Positions 34,718-38,137 of a DNA stretch of 38,137 nt are shown one piece after another. The DNA is from Bacteroidaceae bacterium (lineage in GTDB: Bacteria > Bacteroidota > Bacteroidia > Bacteroidales > Bacteroidaceae). The translations under genes were made by a program, and so were the position numbers. Under the pieces are notes generated by a model. It was not told where the DNA came from. It saw only the letters and a list, made by a program, of their open reading frames with translations, and ran no database searches. The stretch spans positions 1 through 38,137 of the forward strand of contig JAGCNZ010000055.1 in assembly GCA_017645655.1 (NCBI GenBank), given 5' to 3'. Numbering within the stretch: position 1 is the first letter of the stretch; every line of letters starts with the position of its first letter.

Positions 34718-35620
34718 ATGAAGAAGTTTATTCTGTTTGCACTTTGTGCCTGCATTTCTCTGGGCGCAGGTGCTGCCAAGAAGACTGGCAAGAAGAAATC
34801 AAAGCAACCCGTTGAGGTGGTCGACACGGTGTGTGTCGACACCTTCAGCTACTATTTCGGTCGCGCCAACTCCAATGGTTTGAAGGGTTACTTGGCTCAG
34901 CGCATGGGTATTGATACAGCCTATGTAGCTGATTTCCTGAAGGGCTTTGAGCAGATGACACTCTCCGAGGCCGACAAGAAGGAGAAGGCTCGTCTGGCCG
35001 GTATCGAGATTCGTCAGCAGGTGGAGAATCAGGTCTATCCAAACGCCTCGAAGCAGGTGAACGACAGTACCGACGTTCTGAACAAGGCACTTTTCGTGAA
35101 AGGATTCCGCGAGGGCTTCCAGGGCGTGAACAACGTCGTTTCGATGGACAGCACCCAGAAGCTCGTGAAGAAGCAGATGGACTACTACCACAAGGTGAAT
35201 ATGGAGAGAAAGCATGGCGCTAACCGCATCGCAGGCGAGGAGTTCCTCAAGGCCAACGCCAAGAAGGACAGCGTGAAGGTCACTCCGAGCGGTCTGCAGT
35301 ACAAGATTCTGACTCAGGGCACAGGCGAGATTCCCACTAAGGACGTCAAGGTGAAGGTGAACTACGAGGGCCATCTCATCGACGGAACCGAGTTCGACAG
35401 CTCTTACAAGAGGAACAAGCCCGTCACCTTCCCCGTCTCCGGAGTCATTGCCGGATGGACAGAGGCACTTTGCATGATGCCCGTCGGCAGCAAGTGGATG
35501 CTCTACGTCCCGCAGGAACTGGCCTACAAGGACCGCGAGCAAGCCAAGATTCCTCCCTTCTCCTGCCTCATCTTCACCATTGAGCTCCTCGATATCGAGA
35601 AGGAAGCTGCAAAGAAGTAA
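34718..35620 (+). CDS. FKBP-type peptidyl-prolyl isomerase, periplasmic
   Basis: A 300-residue third paralog. A signal peptide (ends GAGAA) is followed by a very basic stretch (KKTGKKKSKQ). A helical region with GYLAQRMGIDTAYVADFLKG resembles the lipoprotein copy (EYLTMRMDVDTTYIDEFVKG). The FKBP domain is at ~190-290 (DGTEFDSSYKRNKP, GVIAGWTEAL, YVPQELAYKDREQAKIPPF). No lipobox Cys is obvious after the hydrophobic core, so it is probably soluble. It is followed by a terminator-like element. Confidence 0.9.
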   Translation: MKKFILFALCACISLGAGAAKKTGKKKSKQPVEVVDTVCVDTFSYYFGRANSNGLKGYLAQRMGIDTAYVADFLKGFEQMTLSEADKKEKARLAGIEIRQQVENQVYPNASKQVNDSTDVLNKALFVKGFREGFQGVNNVVSMDSTQKLVKKQMDYYHKVNMERKHGANRIAGEEFLKANAKKDSVKVTPSGLQYKILTQGTGEIPTKDVKVKVNYEGHLIDGTEFDSSYKRNKPVTFPVSGVIAGWTEALCMMPVGSKWMLYVPQELAYKDREQAKIPPFSCLIFTIELLDIEKEAAKK

Positions 35621-35632
35621 GCACCGCATCTG

Positions 35633-35719
35633 AAAACGCAGCACGCCTAGTTGGCAAATATCACGTGTTAAATTTCAAATATCACACGTGAAGTTGACAA
35701 TCATCACGTGCTGCGTTTT
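35633..35719 (+). repeat. CACGTG array E within a long-loop terminator-like inverted repeat
   Basis: A perfect 13-bp inverted repeat (AAAACGCAGCACG at 35633-35645; CGTGCTGCGTTTT at 35707-35719) encloses 61 bp. The right arm runs into TTTTTT, as a terminator would. The enclosed part has CACGTG at 35662 and 35685, and a third at 35705 overlaps the right arm. TTTCAAATATCACACGTG inside matches the reverse complement of the spacers in arrays A and B. Confidence 0.8.
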
Positions 35720-35762
35720 TTGGCGTCGCCTCACAAGATTATCATCAACTAAAACCGACAAT

Positions 35763-37715
35763 ATGAAGAAGTCACTTTTCCTTGCGGTTCTGCTCCTCTC
35801 GAGTTTTGCCGCCAACGCGCAGAAGAAAGTCAGCGCGACCAGTCCCGACGGACAGACTAAGGTAACGGTAACCGTCTCCGACCGCATCTATTATGATGTG
35901 GAGAGCCACGGCGAACTGCTCTTCAAGCAGAACCATATCGGCATGACACTCAGCGACCGGACCCTCGGCGAGAAGCCCGCCTTGAAGGGCAACAAGGTGA
36001 CGAAGGTCAACGAGACCATTACCCCGATTCATCCCCTCAAGTTCAGCAAGGTCGAGAACAACTATACGCTGCTCACGCTCACCTTTGGCGGAGGCTACAA
36101 GGTCGAGTGGCGCGTCTATAACGACGGTGTGGCCTATCGCTTCGTCACCGCTCTGAAGGGCGACATCGAAGTGATGAGCGAGGACGGGACATGGCAGCTT
36201 GCCGCTCCCGCAAAACTTGTCCTGCAGCAGCCCAACGGCTTCAAGACAAGTTGCGAAGAGAACTACTCCGTCGTAGAAAGCAATGCTTGGAAGGCCGACG
36301 ACAAGATGAGCGAACTGCCCATCCTCGTCATGGGCGAGAAGCAGAAGGTGCTCATCTCCGAGTTCGACCTCTTCGACTATGCTGGCGTCTTCCTCAAGTC
36401 TGTCGGCGAAGGCACTAACGCCTTCTCCATCATCCAGCCGAAGTGCCCGCTCGAATACGAGGACGACGGCGACAGAAGACATAAGATTCTCAAGGAAGCC
36501 GAGTATGTCGCCAAGACGAAAGGCACCCGCACGTTCCCCTGGCGCTATATGCTCATCACTCAGCACGACGGACAATTGGCTGAGAGCACTATGCCGACAC
36601 GCCTCGCACCTGCAAACGCCATCGGAAACACCGATTGGATCAAGGTGGGACAAACTTGCTGGGACTGGCTCAACGGCATTCCCTTCGGCCCGGACGTGAC
36701 GTTCAAGTCGGGCATCAACCTCGATACGTACAAGTACTTCATTGATTTCGCAGCCCGCAACGGCGTGGGATACATCCTCATCGACGAGGGCTGGGCTAAA
36801 AACACACGCAATCCTTTCGAGACCAATCCCGAGGTGCATCTGCCCGAGATTATCGCCTACGGCAAGAGCAAAGGCGTGGGCGTCATCCTCTGGTTGCCGT
36901 GGCTCACGGTGGAGCACCACATGGACCTCTTCGAGAAGTTTGAGGAGTGGGGCATCAAAGGCACGAAGATCGACTTCATGGACCGTCAGGACCAATGGAT
37001 GATCAACTTTTACGAGCGCGTTGCCAAAGAGGCTGCAAAGCACCACATCTTCGTCGACTTCCACGGCGCCTTCCATCCCAGCGGCTTGGACTACAAGTAT
37101 CCCAACGTGCTGACCTACGAAGGCGTGCGCGGCATGGAGTATAACGGCAGCTGCAAACCCGATAATAGTGTGTGGCTTCCCTTCATCAGGAATGCCGTCG
37201 GACCCATGGACTACACCCCGGGCTCCATGCTTAACTACCAGCCCGAACGACATCACGGCAACCGTCCTATCTGCGCTGGCGTGGGCACAAAGGTCTTCAA
37301 CCTGGCCATCTTCGTGCTTGCCGAGAGCAATCTTCAGATGCTGATGGACAATCCGTGCCGCTACGACCAGTGGCCCGACTGCCGCGACTTCCTCACCAGC
37401 GTGCCAGTCAATTGGGACGAGACACGTGTCCTCGAAGCCGAAGCAGGCCAGTACATCGTGATGGCAAAGCGCAAAGGAAGCAAGTGGTTCATCGGTGGCA
37501 TCACCAACAGCACAGAGCGCGACCTGCAACTCAAGCTCGACTTCCTGCCCGCAGGCAAGGACTACAGGATGACTTACTTTGAGGACGGCGTCAATGCCCA
37601 CATCATCGCAATGGACTATCTCCGCAAGGAGAGCAGAGTCAACAATGCCTCCGTCCAGGCCATCCACATGGCTCGCAACGGCGGCTGGTGTGCAAGCATC
37701 GACCTCGGAAGATAA
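35763..37715 (+). CDS. Secreted GH97 glycosidase, probable alpha-galactosidase type
   Basis: A 650-residue exported enzyme with a signal peptide ending ANAQ. Family GH97 contains inverting alpha-glucosidases (SusB) and retaining alpha-galactosidases. The N-terminal beta-sandwich (~25-260) is followed by the barrel (WDWLNG onward). GTKIDFMDRQDQW supplies Asp404 where retaining members carry their nucleophile (SusB lacks it), and Glu459 (RGMEY) lies 55 residues later, the spacing I recall for the nucleophile and acid/base of the retaining alpha-galactosidase BtGal97b. The open frame extends upstream to 35688, but only the ATG at 35763 gives a signal peptide. It has no SusCD neighbours here. Confidence 0.9.
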   Translation: MKKSLFLAVLLLSSFAANAQKKVSATSPDGQTKVTVTVSDRIYYDVESHGELLFKQNHIGMTLSDRTLGEKPALKGNKVTKVNETITPIHPLKFSKVENNYTLLTLTFGGGYKVEWRVYNDGVAYRFVTALKGDIEVMSEDGTWQLAAPAKLVLQQPNGFKTSCEENYSVVESNAWKADDKMSELPILVMGEKQKVLISEFDLFDYAGVFLKSVGEGTNAFSIIQPKCPLEYEDDGDRRHKILKEAEYVAKTKGTRTFPWRYMLITQHDGQLAESTMPTRLAPANAIGNTDWIKVGQTCWDWLNGIPFGPDVTFKSGINLDTYKYFIDFAARNGVGYILIDEGWAKNTRNPFETNPEVHLPEIIAYGKSKGVGVILWLPWLTVEHHMDLFEKFEEWGIKGTKIDFMDRQDQWMINFYERVAKEAAKHHIFVDFHGAFHPSGLDYKYPNVLTYEGVRGMEYNGSCKPDNSVWLPFIRNAVGPMDYTPGSMLNYQPERHHGNRPICAGVGTKVFNLAIFVLAESNLQMLMDNPCRYDQWPDCRDFLTSVPVNWDETRVLEAEAGQYIVMAKRKGSKWFIGGITNSTERDLQLKLDFLPAGKDYRMTYFEDGVNAHIIAMDYLRKESRVNNASVQAIHMARNGGWCASIDLGR

Positions 37716-37736
37716 CAATCTGCACTCAACAACATG

Positions 37737-37774
37737 CGGGCGAAGGCTACCAATCTGCCTTCGCCCGCTTTTTC
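37737..37774 (+). terminator. Rho-independent terminator of the GH97 gene
   Basis: A perfect 12-bp stem (arms 37737-37748 and 37758-37769), a 9-nt loop and TTTTT at 37770-37774. It lies 21 bp after the stop codon. Confidence 0.92.
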
Positions 37775-37841
37775 GTTACATTATTATTATTTTTTTCATC
37801 ATCAGCGGGAACATTCTCTAATGTGAGACTTGCAAACGACA

Positions 37842-37934
37842 CACGTGATAAATTGATTTTACCCACGTGATATTTGAAATATTACACGTGATAATTTCAT
37901 TTTACCCACGTTATAAATTTTATTCACCCACGTG
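37842..37934 (+). repeat. CACGTG array B, five sites at ~22-bp spacing
   Basis: CACGTG at 37842, 37864, 37885 and 37929 and a variant CACGTT at 37907; spacing is 22, 21, 22 and 22 bp. The 65 bp from 37842 differ at about three positions from 12858-12922 in array A. Both arrays follow a terminator. The gap of ~350 bp from GH97 to tRNA-Leu holds only this array, the terminator and the tRNA promoter. Confidence 0.9.
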
Positions 37935-38018
37935 ACGTTTTGAGACTCCGCTGCCGACGTTTGTCCCCGAAACACACAAAAAAACACAAAAAGCAAGGGT
38001 AAACCAATAATTTTTCAA

Positions 38019-38056
38019 TTTTCACTTTTCACTTTTCACTTTTTGTTGTACCTTTG
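38019..38056 (+). promoter_or_regulatory. tRNA-Leu promoter with upstream TTTTCAC heptads
   Basis: Three contiguous TTTTCAC heptads (38019-38039), then TTTTTGTTG and the -7 box TACCTTTG (38049-38056). The layout mirrors the tRNA-Arg promoter. The tRNA starts 11 bp after the box. Confidence 0.7.
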
Positions 38057-38067
38057 CACCCAGTTAA

Positions 38068-38137
38068 GCCCCGATGGCGGAATCGGTTGACGCGTCGGTC
38101 TCAAACACCGATAGGGAAACCTGTGCCGGTTCGTCCC
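38068..38137 (+). tRNA. tRNA-Leu (anticodon CAA), cut by the window end
   Basis: Acceptor strand GCCCCGA, D arm, anticodon stem TCGGT/ACCGA with loop CTCAAAC (anticodon CAA, reading UUG), the long variable arm typical of class II tRNAs, and the start of the T arm (GCCGG-TTCGTCC). The 3' acceptor strand is outside the window. Confidence 0.9.

Noticed and set aside
35772-37718. Long antisense open frames (for example 35772-37718 minus, 27155-29071 plus, 11009-12484 minus)
   Set aside because: They lie exactly opposite well-identified enzymes or barrel proteins, have no recognisable domains, and reflect codon bias of the real gene.
37842-37934. CACGTG arrays as CRISPR arrays
   Set aside because: The repeated unit is only about 6 bp, the spacers are themselves shared between loci, and no cas genes are present.

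Overview
The window looks like chromosomal DNA from a Bacteroidales bacterium, most likely a Prevotellaceae-type gut, oral or rumen organism. Supporting signs are a SusC/SusD pair, repeated promoters of the Bacteroidetes type (-7 box TAnnTTTG, often with no purine-rich Shine-Dalgarno sequence), a fused KorA plus KorB 2-oxoacid:ferredoxin oxidoreductase, large secreted glycoside hydrolases, and Bacteroidetes-style C-terminal tails on exported proteins. No phage, transposase or CRISPR genes are seen.

Layout. 1-1.8 kb: 3' part of a large repeat-built secreted protein. 1.9-6.4 kb (minus strand): a housekeeping run DUF177-rpmF-fabH-era-purN, preceded by a membrane histidine kinase. 6.4-12.8 kb: a clostripain-like lipoprotein protease, a DUF3298 lipoprotein, a GH43-type hydrolase and a TonB-receptor-like outer membrane protein with a Gly/Arg-rich tail. 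13-16.4 kb (minus): korA and korB with a small GxxExxY gene wedged between them inside near-perfect inverted repeats, then tRNA-Arg(CCT). 17-26.6 kb: a compact polysaccharide utilization locus, susC-susD-GH85 endo-beta-N-acetylglucosaminidase. 27.1-33 kb (minus): GH27 alpha-galactosidase, a NagX/HGSNAT-like membrane protein, a TGS/uridine-kinase fusion and a sirtuin. 33.1-37.7 kb: three tandem FKBP-type prolyl isomerases and a GH97 glycosidase. The window ends inside tRNA-Leu(CAA).

How the genes fit together. SusC/SusD and GH85 suggest capture and cleavage of N-glycans from glycoproteins. The converging GH27 and membrane acyltransferase-like gene, and the more distant GH97 and GH43 enzymes, could trim released sugars, but only the susC-susD-GH85 operon is well supported as a unit.

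The most unusual content is non-coding. Intergenic DNA carries a family of arrays of the palindrome CACGTG, spaced about 22 bp, at five places (12.8, 16.7, 26.8, 35.7 and 37.9 kb). Two of these lie inside a 399-bp non-coding segment present twice in direct orientation at a constant offset of 10,112 bp, bracketing the susC-susD-GH85 locus. Another sits in the loop of a terminator-like hairpin. A separate 22-bp tandem repeat with a different core lies at 9.7 kb. All identities are from reading the sequence by eye; no database search was run.
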